Assembly: GCA_977006965.1 (NCBI GenBank)
Contig: OZ345370.1
Span: 1,426,001 to 1,490,000 of the forward strand
Length of the DNA stretch: 64,000 nt
Origin: Phymatolithon calcareum
Taxonomy: Eukaryota; Rhodophyta; Florideophyceae; Hapalidiales
Reading direction: 5' to 3'
The notes beneath the pieces were generated by a model. That model had not been told where the DNA came from, did not search any database, and saw only the letters and a program-made list of their open reading frames with translations. Position 1 is the stretch's first letter; each line of letters begins with the position of its first letter. This document shows, piece after piece, positions 12,207 to 22,102 of this stretch. The position numbers and the translations under genes are program-made.

Positions 12207-12490
12207 TTAAGAAAACGGAGTCCAAATCTTCATCTTGATACTGATTTGTTTCTCGACGGTTTGTCCTCTGTTCGAAATTTTGAAATCACCTTCTCCAGTA
12301 TACGCAGCATGCCGATGTCCCAGACTTTCGCCGCGGACAAGCATCATGTCGGTCCACGACGGAGGTTTGTTTTTCCTTGTTTGATCTCGATGGATGCCTC
12401 TTGGCTCTGAGATTCCAAATTTGTCGAGCACTTCGATGTCCTCGGGAGAATACTTGAGCAGGATGACGTAGCACAGCTTGGAGAACAGTG
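12207..12490 (-). pseudogene. C-terminal coding fragment of an unidentified protein
   Basis: Minus-strand frame from about 12490 to a stop at 12207. It reads like the end of a real protein: YVILLKYSPEDIEVLDKF, then SWTDMMLVRGESLGHRH, then SIKMKIWTPFS. It has no in-frame ATG. The upstream boundary looks like a 3' splice site (tgttctccaag), so it could be a last exon. A matching upstream exon would have to overlap the promoter of the DUF3067 gene on the other strand, and I could not find one. It may be a truncated gene remnant. I do not recognise the family. Confidence 0.3.
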
Positions 12491-12639
12491 ATAATCAATG
12501 CGTGTACCGGCGGGTCTATTTTGCATTTAAGGATGCATTTTCCAGCTTAGCGGATATTAATCGTTCATTGTCCAATCAGTGGCTGAGTATGAACCGTCGC
12601 AGTGTGAATTCAGCCATGCAAAAGTGCGTGAAGCGTCAA

Positions 12640-12656
12640 TATATTTATAAAATTAT
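12640..12656 (+). promoter_or_regulatory. TATA-like motif upstream of the DUF3067 gene
   Basis: An AT-rich motif, atatatttataaaatta, lies about 130 nt before the DUF3067 start codon, inside a CG-richer flank. The distance suits a core promoter with a short leader. This is inferred from sequence and position only. Confidence 0.3.
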
Positions 12657-12783
12657 GAAATTTAAACTAAAGTTAAACAGGCAGCTATTTCGCTCGGGCC
12701 ACTTCCGACAACATTCGAACTGCATCTCCCTCTTTTGTCCGGTACCGGCAAGAAATCTTTTTGTCTGTCAAGCGAACGGCACA

Positions 12784-13498
12784 ATGCAGCTGGCATACGT
12801 GCCTACTGGCGTCGCCTGGCGCGGTGTTGGGGCAAGAGCCCCCAGTTTGTCACGGGCACGCTCTGAATGCGTCGTCTCGCGGCGGCGTCGCAGTGTGGTC
12901 TGCACTGCAGCAGATGACGATGAAATGCAGCAACGCGAACGCGCAGCAGAGGTGGACAGAATGCGCACGCGACTTGAGGGGCTTTTCGGAAGTTCAAATT
13001 CGAGAAGTAGGGCTGGTGACGGCGCCCCGTTCAATGGACGTAGATTGCGCGACCTTATCAAGGAGCGATGGGGTGTGCAGTACGATGTGCAACCACAGAA
13101 ACGACATGGTCGTGTGTACATTCAGGTGTGTAATTACTACGATTCTACCGCGAGAGCGTGATGTAGAATGTGTCTGACTAAGTATTGAGGAAGGATATGC
13201 AGATAATGTGGAGGTATTTTGAACAGCAGAGCTTCTACCTTGAGGAAGATGAGTTTGCAAGCCATTGTGAGGCTGTGGCGGACCTGCTGAAGCAGTGGAA
13301 TGCTATTGAGTTTTTCAAAGATTACATCGTGACCACCAAGAAGAGACGTAAGTTTGTGCTTTACAGTTCCTTTGGTGCGACTTCTTCGACTGACGAGCGT
13401 GTGCTCTGACATTGGCTTGACTGTGTGTGACAGCGGTTGTTGGGATCACAATAAATATTCCAATTCCGGGGATTGACGCCGCGACCGCGTCTTTCTGA
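12784..13498 (+). CDS. Plastid-targeted DUF3067 family protein
   Basis: There are three exons, 12784-13125, 13203-13347 and 13434-13498, giving 183 residues. The introns are 77 and 86 nt, with GTGTGT/CAG and GTAAGT/CAG borders, and the frame is kept across both. DUF3067 is a small domain of unknown function shared by cyanobacteria and plastid-bearing eukaryotes. The diagnostic parts are LRDLIKERWGVQYDVQ in exon 1, MWRYFEQQSF and ADLLKQWNAIEFF in exon 2, and a hydrophobic VVGITINIPIP end in exon 3. The first 50 residues are Ser/Arg/Ala-rich with few acids, like a plastid transit peptide. Unspliced reading would cut the domain in half at 13161, which supports the introns. Confidence 0.85.
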
Positions 13499-13957
13499 TC
13501 GCTCGTTGGAGTGCTCACGTGGGCAGTGGTTCTTCATAAGAGACGCGTTTTGTGTTTGCATACAAGTTTTGCAAAAGATCAATTGGAGAGATGGATGCGG
13601 CTTGGCGGTTCCGCCCTGTCTTCAATTCCTCCAAGAAGTATCGTATGGATTTTTAACTGGGCAATGAAGAAGCATTTTATAAGGGGTAAGAAGAGTTTAA
13701 ATTATTTGGACTGTTGCAAAAAAATATTTAAAAATGGGTAATTTTGTCAAAATTGGCGAATCAAGTGCATTTATATCCAATCCACATTGTAGTTGTTTCA
13801 CCATTTTAGTCGTGAAGGCAATCTATTACAGAAATTCCATCCACATTTTGTTTCAGTTCGCTTCAGTTAATTTTGGTCGAGTTACGGCCGATGAGATCTG
13901 GTTTATTGAGGGGAGACTGTCGAAGAGAGTGAAAGGCTCTCTTACATCACGCGCAGA
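13499..13957. other. Spacer between the DUF3067 and p24 genes
   Basis: This is an AT-rich spacer of about 460 nt between two same-strand genes. Short frames here (13511-13741, 13734-13991) have no family features. It probably holds the DUF3067 3' end and the p24 promoter. Confidence 0.45.
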
Positions 13958-14865
13958 ATGGGAATTTCCACGAGACTGTTTTCGACGCTAGCGTTGATGC
14001 TGTTCCTTTCCACTCTTGTCGCTGGGCTCAATTTTAAGATATCGCCGAAACAGACGTTATGCTTTCACGAAATAACGCACAAAGGTATGCGATTCCGTTC
14101 ACGCAGAACAGAAGAATTTTTAGTCCGGAAAACTCTTTTTGTGGATTTCTGACGCGCGGAATGATTGCGCGGCGATGCAAAAAAATGGCGCGCAGGAAAT
14201 AAGGTCCTGGCATTCTTCGATGTGCTGTCATGGGGCTATGGTGCGTACGTGTACCTGCACGTGCACGGGCCGAGCGGGAAGGAAATACGAAAATTTGAGG
14301 CGGAAAGCGAAGGTCGTATTGAATTTGTGGCGGAAGAGGACGGCGAATACAGTTTCTGCTTTAAGAACGCGTACACAGAGACTGAAGTCGCCTTCTGGGT
14401 CAACACGGAGTCTGACTCTGCGCTAGCTGAAGTCGCGAAAGAAGGTACTTTTCCACACGAAACTTGAACTTGATGACCGTCGCGGACGATGTCGACTTCT
14501 AACATTGTTTGGTTTCGATTTCCTTTTTACAGAGCATGTCAATGACATGGTGTACAGCGTGGAGAAGCTCAACTCCTTGGTGAGCGCCGCACGAGTAGAT
14601 TTGGAAGCATTCAAAGCACGCGAACAGCATCACAAGAAAAGTAAGCGGGACATATCTAATCTCATTTCTCTTTCTGTTCTCTGAAAGGCTGCGTGTGCTA
14701 ACTTTTTATTGATGACAATTGCGGTGCACTGCTTTTAAAGCTGCTGATGCGAATCAACGTAGGGTCACTCTCTGGGCAATGGTGGAGTGTCTGCTCATTG
14801 TTGCAGTTGCCGTGGCGCAAGTAATGAGAATCCGCAACTTTTTCGAATACAAGCGAATGGTCTAG
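13958..14865 (+). CDS. p24/emp24/GP25L cargo receptor with GOLD domain
   Basis: There are four exons, 13958-14084, 14196-14444, 14533-14640 and 14741-14865, giving 202 residues. All three introns are phase 1 with GT-AG borders and lengths of 111, 88 and 100 nt. p24 proteins cycle between ER and Golgi in COPI/COPII vesicles and help load cargo. The N-terminus is a signal peptide (LFSTLALMLFLSTLVAG). A GOLD domain follows, with the two expected cysteines (LCFHE, FCFKN). Exon 3 is a coiled-coil stalk (YSVEKLNSLVSAARVDLEAF). Exon 4 is a transmembrane helix ending in FFEYKRMV, matching the family's FF plus basic cytosolic tail. Length and order match the family. The first acceptor has a weak pyrimidine tract, but the frame demands it. 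Confidence 0.92.
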
Positions 14866-15066
14866 AGCGGAGCGCGGCGAAGATGGAAACGCGGTCTTGC
14901 TTTTAAGATTGAACAGATGAAGATAGGGTAGGCTTTGAATAAACAAACAACGGTACAGCGGAAATTTCCATCATATGCAGAAGTCGCAGCTTCGTCGAGC
15001 GCACAGGTTATTGGAACGGTTCCTCTCCAGTGCAACGTGATGCACAGGAATCCGACATGTTGTGCT
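14866..15066. other. Convergent spacer between p24 and SPC24
   Basis: About 200 nt separate the p24 stop from the stop of the minus-strand SPC24 gene. It should hold both 3' ends. No other feature is visible. Confidence 0.5.
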
Positions 15067-15801
15067 CTACTCACCGCTCCGATGGTGACCAGTGTCATCG
15101 TCCGTAATGAGAGACCATAAATGGTTAACGGATTCAAAGTCGCCCACATTGTTCTTCTCAATTGTAAATGGGACCAAGTTTTTCACGTCTGATTTCACAA
15201 CGCCGCTTACTTGCTCCGAGTTCTTCGTACTTACCACTGATGTCGCTGTAACGCGCATAATGATATTGAGCAAGTACGCCTTATAAGACATCCCTTCATC
15301 TGCTTCCTTCTGTAGTTCCTCCACGCGTTGTTTGACAGTCTCGTATTCCGAAGTAATACTGTCACGATGTTGCCTAAGCTCCGCAGTCCGGGCCGTGTTT
15401 CGCAAAATGTCGTCAACCATATCTTTGTGCTGCTGCTCCATATTTCTCAATCGTTCCTCGCGAATCTCAATCGGTAGAGCTGGTTCGGCCTCCTCGCGTG
15501 CGTCTTCGACGCATCGGCGGAGTTCTGCTACGTGGTCTAAGCCGTCACGTACTTTGCTCGTCCTTTTCATTTTCGTCATCGTCGTGACGTCCGCCAGTTG
15601 CGCTATCTCGCTCAATGCGTCTGTGCCATTGTCGACTGCCTCCGGTGAGCTGTACTCTGCATTCAGTGCGTCCAGTTCGCGTTCCAATTTCGCAAAAAGC
15701 TCGTCGTCTGTCAGAGGCAGTTTTGTCGACTTATTCTCGGCGTAGGAGTGCAGCGGTGTTATTTCCACGCGAGATGCGCTCATAGGTGTAGAGCGCTCCA
15801 T
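15067..15801 (-). CDS. Probable kinetochore protein SPC24 (NDC80 complex)
   Basis: The protein has 244 residues from ATG at 15801. Residues about 30-170 are charged and heptad-rich coiled coil (LRNMEQQHKDMVDDIL, YETVKQRVEELQKEAD). The last 75 residues are globular: a hydrophobic YLLNIIMRVTATSV, a VSGVV/VPFTIE strand pair, and FESVNHLWSLITDDD near the end. Human SPC24 also ends in an F...YLWSL element, so the ending and the coiled-coil/globular layout point to SPC24. SPC24 pairs with SPC25 and links NDC80 to the inner kinetochore. The stop codon overlaps a perfect donor sequence, GTGAGTAG (15067-15074), so a further spliced exon is possible. Another small coiled-coil protein is the main alternative. 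Confidence 0.65.
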   Translation of the reverse strand: MERSTPMSASRVEITPLHSYAENKSTKLPLTDDELFAKLERELDALNAEYSSPEAVDNGTDALSEIAQLADVTTMTKMKRTSKVRDGLDHVAELRRCVEDAREEAEPALPIEIREERLRNMEQQHKDMVDDILRNTARTAELRQHRDSITSEYETVKQRVEELQKEADEGMSYKAYLLNIIMRVTATSVVSTKNSEQVSGVVKSDVKNLVPFTIEKNNVGDFESVNHLWSLITDDDTGHHRSGE

Positions 15802-16276
15802 TTTTCCGGTGAGTTGGTGGCGTGTTGAGGTTTGATGTTGGGGCGTTGGTTCGGCGAAAGCTGTTTAGACGACAGAGAGCAGCGTATCTTGCGGAGGGGG
15901 GATTTGCATGCACAAGAGGACTACCAACGCGGAAGAAACGGCAGTTACCGTCAACGTCTGGCACAAGGATTAATACTCCATTCAAATTTTCAAATCGATG
16001 CCGTATTGGAGGGAAACTGAAAATCATATATTTTTGTAAAAATAGGAGGCTTTCCAAACCCTAAGTCATCTGATGTTTCACGAGAGTACGAGTACGAGTA
16101 TTTTAAAAATACTCGTATTATCGTTTGCCACAATATAGATACTAGAGTGCTGGAATGCAGCGTGGAGTTGGAGTTGGCATGACTTCTTGGCGAGGGAGTT
16201 ACTGTAGTGAATTTTGACCTCACAGATCTAATAACCAGGCTATACGAAGTATGATACCTGTCTGGTAGCACCGTGA
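15802..16276. other. Divergent promoter region between SPC24 and the Nudix gene
   Basis: This 475-nt space lies between oppositely oriented genes and should carry both promoters. It contains the AT-rich hairpin at 16094-16116. I see no supported open frame. Confidence 0.45.
16094..16116. repeat. Perfect 11-bp-arm hairpin
   Basis: The arms acgagtatttt and aaaatactcgt are exact reverse complements separated by one base. The hairpin is preceded by a short gagtac direct repeat. It lies in the divergent promoter region and could be regulatory or a remnant of a small fold-back. Confidence 0.6.
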
Positions 16277-17091
16277 ATGCCTGCGGTGCTGCCTGCCCAG
16301 ACCATTGCAATGCTCGGGTGTCAGGCGATGCGTCTGGGCTTCCTCTCACGAACACTACCCCAGCTGCGCACTGCGCGATTTGGGCGCTCTATCTGCACAA
16401 GAATGTCGACCACAGTTCCTACAGAGGAGCGGTTCGATGTGCTACATGCGAACGGCACATCGGCGGGATACGCCAAAGCGCGCTCTGAAGTACATCGTGA
16501 CGGTGATCTGCACCGCTCTACGCATATATGGGTGTTAGCTGGAAGGAATCCGGTGCGACTTCTGCTGCAGCTTCGTGCAGCGAGCAAGGACACTTTTCCT
16601 GTATGTATCTGGAGCCTTTGCGATACGATGAATGGCGTGGTGCAGAAGCTGACCTGAACGTTGTTTTGAATAAATCATACTAGGGGCGATGGGACGTCTC
16701 CGCGGCTGGACATATCACGGCGGGCGACGAAAGTCTACCGAGCGCGCAGCGGGAGGTCGAAGAGGAGCTTGGATTAAGAGTTGGGGAAGGCGGTAGTAGT
16801 CTCCAGTATGTCTTTTCTGCCAGAGCAATGGCCAAGGGACGGACGGAACGACATGGGGAGTTTGTGGATAATGAGATCCAGGACGTCTACGTGTTTCGGA
16901 GAAATGCAGATGTTCAGTTGGACGAGCTTGTGTTGCAGAAAGAGGAGGTTGAACGCGTGCAATACTGGTCATGGCCAGAGTTTAGGGACGCCCAGAGAAG
17001 TGGAGATGTGAGATTCGTGCCGAGGACGAAGGAGTATGTAGATGAATTGGAGCGTTTCTTGGAGAGCTGGTCGGCTACCGCATCGAGTTGA
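16277..17091 (+). CDS. Nudix hydrolase, plant NUDX3/IPP-isomerase-like subtype
   Basis: There are two exons, 16277-16600 and 16684-17091, with an 83-nt intron (GTATGT ... ACTAG), giving 243 residues. Nudix enzymes cleave nucleoside diphosphates linked to another group. Exon 1 has the N-terminal segment ERFDVLHANGTSAGYAKA and the strand HIWVLAGRNPVRLLLQLRA. Exon 2 begins with GRWDVSAAGHITAGDE. The Nudix box runs from that GHITAGD to REVEEELGL. Asp stands where the first Glu of the consensus normally is; from memory this also occurs in the plant NUDX3 type. An ATG at 16403 would remove an Arg-rich leader that could be a targeting peptide. The substrate cannot be told. Confidence 0.85.
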
Positions 17092-17241
17092 AAGTTTCAT
17101 TGCTGCCCTGCATGAAGGAGTTCTGGACGTAAAGCTCGTTTTCGAAGCCTGGTTGACAAATACTGAGGGTACAAAGTTATCATACAAAATCAGATTGACC
17201 TCGTGCCTAGTGCCTACATTGCTTCAGACCACACGTATGCA

Positions 17242-17694
17242 ATGCGTGCCACAGGTCTCTCCGAGCTCCGCCGCCGGACCACTGTACTATCAGCTCCACA
17301 TCAGGAACGTCACCGAAAACCGCTTCACAACCGGCGCCCGCCGGCGAGAACACACGACATCATGCATGGACAAAGTTTCGCGTTCACGGGCCCAGTGCTC
17401 CCCGCGAAGGATGTAAGAGTCGGACGAACAACGATTACATGCTGCGCAGAGCCATGCCCAGGCTGTGGGCGCTCAGAGGGTGTCGCTCCGAGATGCGATG
17501 GCGCGGGGCGCGTCGTAGGAGGTTTGGGAGCGGTTGTAAATTGGTGGCCAATTAAGGCGTACAAGCCATGTTCTTACTTGGTTTCGGCTAAGAAGCGGTA
17601 TACCAGAAAAGGACAATCGCTTGATGAAATTGCATTCGGAAGAAAGACTCAGGGAGATGAGAAGAGTCTGCAACAGAGATTGCGCGGGGAATAG
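17242..17694 (+). CDS. Cys-rich, probably plastid protein of unknown function
   Basis: The protein has 150 residues from ATG at 17242, 150 nt after the Nudix stop on the same strand. The first 55 residues are Arg/His/Pro-rich with few acids, like a transit peptide. The mature part has a short Cys cluster (CCAEPCPGCG followed by RCDG) and then GAVVNWWPIKAYKPC, and RYTRKGQSLDEIAFGRKT near the end. This reads like a conserved zinc-binding plastid protein; plant proteins with a similar WWPIKAY segment come to mind, but I cannot name the family. Later ATG codons, for example at 17362, would leave the Cys region intact. Confidence 0.6.
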   Translation: MRATGLSELRRRTTVLSAPHQERHRKPLHNRRPPARTHDIMHGQSFAFTGPVLPAKDVRVGRTTITCCAEPCPGCGRSEGVAPRCDGAGRVVGGLGAVVNWWPIKAYKPCSYLVSAKKRYTRKGQSLDEIAFGRKTQGDEKSLQQRLRGE

Positions 17695-18231
17695 CCTGCT
17701 GCGCTGGACGACGTCGGTTTTCTGTTCGTTTTTTGCCGAGCACAGATTTGTGAAAAAATGGGAGAAACAAGGAGATTGGATTTCGTTGAGACGGTTGGCT
17801 CCGCTGCGGAGGTGGGCTGCTCGTGATTCGCTTGGCAGCGCTTTAACCTTAACACAAGTGTGTTGAGGTTAAAGCGTTTTATGTCATCAACCACTGTTGA
17901 AGAGCAGAACAGAACGGCTGCGTTGTTTTATCCAACGAAGGTGCAGTGGCATGGAGTATGACAACCTTTTTGGACGTAATTGATCGTAATTTCAATAAAC
18001 GCCCAAAAATATACGCAAATCATGCTGCGAACGTAAGTAATTACATATCAAGTTACAACTCCGTCTCTATAATTCTTTATGATATTGGGCTGTCGCCGCC
18101 CGTTCCCACGGCCACCGCTCGGCAGCACGCATTTCGCTCCAGCCCTCAGCGCCCGAAGTGTGCGCGTCAATAGCGTCGATATTTTGAGCGAGGTAGAGCG
18201 GTCATTGTGCTCAACCTTCTCTTTTCTCGCG
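17695..18231. other. Spacer and eIF3a promoter region
   Basis: This 537-nt spacer runs from the Cys-rich gene to the eIF3a start and holds the large hairpin at 17839-17876. No coding frame is supported. Confidence 0.45.
17839..17876. repeat. Large hairpin, 18-bp arms
   Basis: The arm cgctttaaccttaacaca pairs with tgtgttgaggttaaagcg across a 2-nt loop with a single mismatch that would be a G-U pair in RNA. It lies about 150 nt after the stop of the Cys-rich gene and 360 nt before eIF3a. It could form a 3'-end stem-loop or be a remnant of a small transposon. Confidence 0.65.
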
Positions 18232-21200
18232 ATGGTTGCCCCGCGCCGCTCCGGATTCCGAGGCGGATACAGTCGCTGGGACCGTCGTGATGTCGGTCTT
18301 AAGCCCGAGAACGCTCTCAGTCGTGCAGCACGTACGTCTGATTTTCCATTACGACATGCATCCGCGCTATGCGTTTCGAGAGCCCATAGTGCGGCGCAAC
18401 ATGCATTTTGCGAATCAAACCCTTGCTGACATTCTGTGCCTATTGCTTTTTCCTTCTTCACAGAACTCGTTGATGTCGGCCAGGCCGCGGAAGCTAATCA
18501 GGCACTGTACGAGATCATCACGGATAATCAGACGCGTCGTCGTCAATGGAGCAAGACTTATGAGGGAATCATGGTCCGGCTCATGCAGCTGAGTGTCAAA
18601 CTTCGGAAACCTGCGATGGTTAAGGAGGCATTGCACAAGTACCGTGCCATGTGCATGCAGTCGAACGTTGCATCGCTTGACGATGTGGTGCATATTCTCG
18701 TCAACCTCGCGGAGAAAAATACCGAAGACGCTCGGAAGTCTGTCGCTGAGACAATCATCGAAGGCGCTGACGATCTCGAGGAAGGTGCGATGGAAACTCC
18801 AGAAACACTTCTTCTAGAGGCTGCGGGAAATGCACTCACGAAGGAGCGCGTAGATCGCCAGCATGTTGTGCCGTGGATGCGATTCCTTTGGGAGGTCTAT
18901 CGCGTTGTCCTGGACATCGTGAAGACCCATAACAAGCTTGAAGCTTGCTATCACGAAATGGCGTCCCGGGCGTTCGCCTTCTGCGTGAAGTACAAGCGGT
19001 ACATGGAGTTTCGTCGACTTTGCGATATGCTCCGGCAGCACTTGAATCAGCTGATCAGCTATCCGAGGAATTCTCCGAACGATGTGAAGATCACAGACAG
19101 CGACACTCTGCAAAAGTTTTTGGAGACGCGGTTTACTCAGCTGTCATCTGCTGTCATTCTCGAACATTGGCAGGAGGCGTATCGTACCATTGAGGATATT
19201 CACATGATCATTTCAATGGGTAAAACAAAGACGAGGCCGCAACACATGAGTATTTATTACGATAAGATCATGCAAGTGTTTTGGGTTTCGGGCAATTATC
19301 TGTACCACGCTCATGCTCTTTACAAGTTGTACACGCTGTCTGTGCGCCAGAACAAAAATTTGTCGGAAGAAGATGCCCAGACTATGGCCTCAAAGTTACT
19401 TCTCGCCGCGCTCTCGATCCCAGTTTATGATGCTCAGTCTGCTGTGCTCTCCGATTCGTACGGTGCGATGACTGACGTGCTGGGAACCCCGATGAGCGAA
19501 AACGCTGCTCGTCATGCACGCATGGCATCTCTCCTGGGATACACGTCTGCTGCAGAAAGAGGTACTTTGATAACTGAATTGCTTTCTAAGGGCGTACTGA
19601 AAGCGTGTCATCCGGAACTGGGTGATATTTACGACCTTCTAGAAGGTGACATGGCTCCTCTGCAGTTTTCTGCACGGTTCAAGAAAATCATCGCTTTTGT
19701 TGAGTCGCACGAAATTCTCAATGCATACACTGTTCCTTTGCGGCGTGTTGCTATATTCCGTCTTCTCGAGCAACTCGGTCGTGTGTATGATGTTATGCGT
19801 TTAGAAGATATGAAGAAGGTTGCATCTTTTGCGGATTATGCTGAAGTTGAAGACACAGCTTTGATTGCGCTCAAGACGCGCTCTCTTGCGGTTCGGTTCG
19901 ATCACCAAAACCAGTGTCTTCGCTTTGAGAGCGAACTGTTCTCTACAGATGGCATGCGTTCTCAGCTTGGTCGACTAGCGCGGAGAATGGCACTTACCGC
20001 CAAGATGCTCACCGAGAAGTCGCTTGCAGCTGCAGGTTCTGCATCCGATCGTGAGATCGTGGCACTTGCTAGGGCAACTGAGCAGAATGCTTTGTCTCGT
20101 CGGCTTGCGGCAATCACTGCGGCGAAGGATGCTGTAGAGATGGAGGAGCAGAAGGTGCTGCAGCGTCGTGAACTTATCGAGCGACGTAAGGAAGAGGCAG
20201 AACGCAGAGCTGCGGAGATTGTGAAGCAGAGGAAGATCAGCGTGGCCCGTGAAATGCTGCGCGCGCAGCAGAAGCGGAAGGCCGAAGAGGCCCTTCGTCG
20301 GCACAACGAGGCACAGGCGAGACTGAGGGGGTTGGAGGACTCTGGTGTGGCTGCTGGACCGCGTCCTGGGGCAACTGGTGGTGTTATTGGTGCTGATGAT
20401 GAAGGCGACGCTGCCCGTGAGGAACGCATGACCCGCGAGAAGGAGAAAGAGCTCAAACAGCAGGCCGAACTGAAGAAGAAGGCGCAGCAATATGCTACGC
20501 ATGTGAACCATGTCGAACGTGCGTTGCGTGAAGCGCAATGGGAAATGCTGAAGGAGAAGCATGTGGAAGAGACGAGTTCTTTAGCCAAGATGATGGCGGA
20601 AGTGTCTCAGAGAGATTTAGAAGAAGCTAAAGCGCACCACAGCAGGGCACTGGAAGAGAAGGCGCGTACCGAGTACATTGTACCTGAGTTGCAAAAATAT
20701 CTGAAGCAGCTTATGGCGAGGGTGGATGCGGACTACGAAAGATGGGAACATGAAGAGCGTAGTCGCGCGGAAGAACAGAAGGCTGCAGAAATTGCTGAGC
20801 GTAAGGCGATTGAAGAGGCAGAGCGTCTGGAAGCGGAACGTACTGAGAATGAACGAATCGTTGAGGAGAAAGCTAAGGAAGAGGAGGAAAGGAAGGCAAG
20901 GCAAATGGAAGCTCGCACTCGTATGGCAGCGCGAAAATCAGAGTCGGAGGCAAGCCGATTGGCACCATCCGCTGGAAAGTATGTGCCCCGTGCATTGAGA
21001 GCGTCGGGCAGTACTCCAGCGTCGAGTGGGAACGAACTACCGCCGGCGCGAACCCCTCTACGATTGTCTTCTAAGTCTGGGACAGAACCGGCGTTTGGTA
21101 GAGCCGGTTCGTTGTCATCATCTGCGGGTCCCCGTTTCGGGGCTGGCAATAAGTCCGATACGCCCGCTCCGGGCAGCACAGCGCCGACGCGCGGGCGACC

Positions 21201-21249
21201 AAGGTTTGTGAACTCGAAGAAACAAAAGGAACAAAAGGCAAGCGAGTAG
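18232..21249 (+). CDS. EIF3A: Translation initiation factor eIF3 subunit a
   Basis: There are two exons, 18232-18331 and 18464-21249, giving 961 residues. The 132-nt intron has GTACGT/CACAG borders. Exon 1 encodes a basic start and KPENALSRAA; exon 2 continues with LVDVGQAAEANQALYEII. Together these match the conserved eIF3a N-terminus, so the intron is secure. eIF3a is the scaffold of the eIF3 complex that binds the 40S subunit. A PCI domain lies at about 430-530 (LQFSARFKKIIAFVESHEIL to the LRFESELF end). Residues about 560-870 are a long Lys/Glu/Arg coiled coil, including the family's helical region. The C-terminus is Ser/Pro/Gly-rich. An acidic Gly-rich break sits near residue 660. Confidence 0.95.
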
Positions 21250-22102
21250 ATTTAAACTGTTAACTTTTGATTTCTATTTGGAAGTGTAGTGTTCATTGCG
21301 ACGTTGGCAGTGAACTTTTTTATTTGGAGGTTGCTGGTTTTAGAGGAGGGCGCATATGAGGGCGGGAGGGAAAAGTAAATGGAGAGGGTACCGCCTTCTG
21401 CAAAGTTCCGCCTTCGCCAACTTTCTTTCTCTTTTTCATTGTCTCGCTCTGCGTAATTTGATTGGGAGTTGCAGACGGTAAGTGTTCAGGTCAGGTTCTC
21501 TTTTTTACAGTACATGCACCTATGGCATTATTCTCATCGTCCCTTTTATGCCGCACTTCTCTTTACACGTGAGAGGTGTTTTACATCATTTGTAGCCTCA
21601 CATGTGTTGCAGGCCACCTTGACCACGCCTTTTCGTTGCGCTCGCAGCCCAAACTGAAAGACGAAATTATTTAACCACATGAGGTCGACAGGGAAGATGC
21701 TCAACGCCAAGTAGCCAGTCTACGCAGACGGAAAACTTGCGCCGCGCCAATACTGTTAGCCACGACCTTGTGTGGCGAACAGTAGAGGAAGCGCCAATAG
21801 TGTGGTTGCATGTGTGGATGTCGTTGACGACAGCCTCTCGCCAACCGGCATTCGTTTGGCCAATAGTAACAGTGTAAGCAATGAGCAGTGCCGAAAAACA
21901 ATCGAATCCGAAGTACAGGTATATCCGGCGCATCATTCCACGGCCCCATTTGCGGCATCTCCCGCGGAGCATGCGAAACTCCCCTCCACTCCATTTTCTT
22001 GACTACATCACCGTCATTCTCCTCTTCTTGACACTGATCCGCACCAAACAACTTCGTCCTTTACTCCGCCGCTGCACGCGACACTCACCATCCTCCATCG
22101 CC
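21250..22102. other. eIF3a 3' flank and GALE promoter/leader
   Basis: An 850-nt spacer. The first half carries the eIF3a 3' end; the second half carries the CCAAT boxes listed separately. An open frame from ATG 21881 joins in frame to the epimerase but encodes an unconserved Arg/Leu-rich leader of 74 codons, which I treat as 5' UTR. Confidence 0.5.
21747..21864 (+). promoter_or_regulatory. Three CCAAT boxes upstream of GALE
   Basis: GCCAATA occurs three times in the same orientation, with CCAAT at 21747, 21794 and 21860, spaced 47 and 66 nt. They lie 240-355 nt before the UDP-glucose 4-epimerase start codon. CCAAT is the NF-Y binding site in eukaryotic promoters; use here is inferred from position and repetition. 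Confidence 0.45.

Noticed and set aside
12478-13161. A 227-codon single-exon reading of the DUF3067 locus.
   Set aside because: It runs into intron 1 and loses the second half of the domain, and its first 102 codons are upstream leader.
18436-18463. A GTG-initiated single-exon start for eIF3a.
   Set aside because: These bases are a pyrimidine-rich 3' splice site; joining 18331 to 18464 restores the conserved N-terminus.
21881-22102. In-frame N-terminal extension of the epimerase from ATG 21881.
   Set aside because: GALE proteins start close to the GxxGxxG motif. The 74 extra residues are unconserved and Arg/Leu-rich, and the CCAAT boxes lie just upstream, so this looks like leader.
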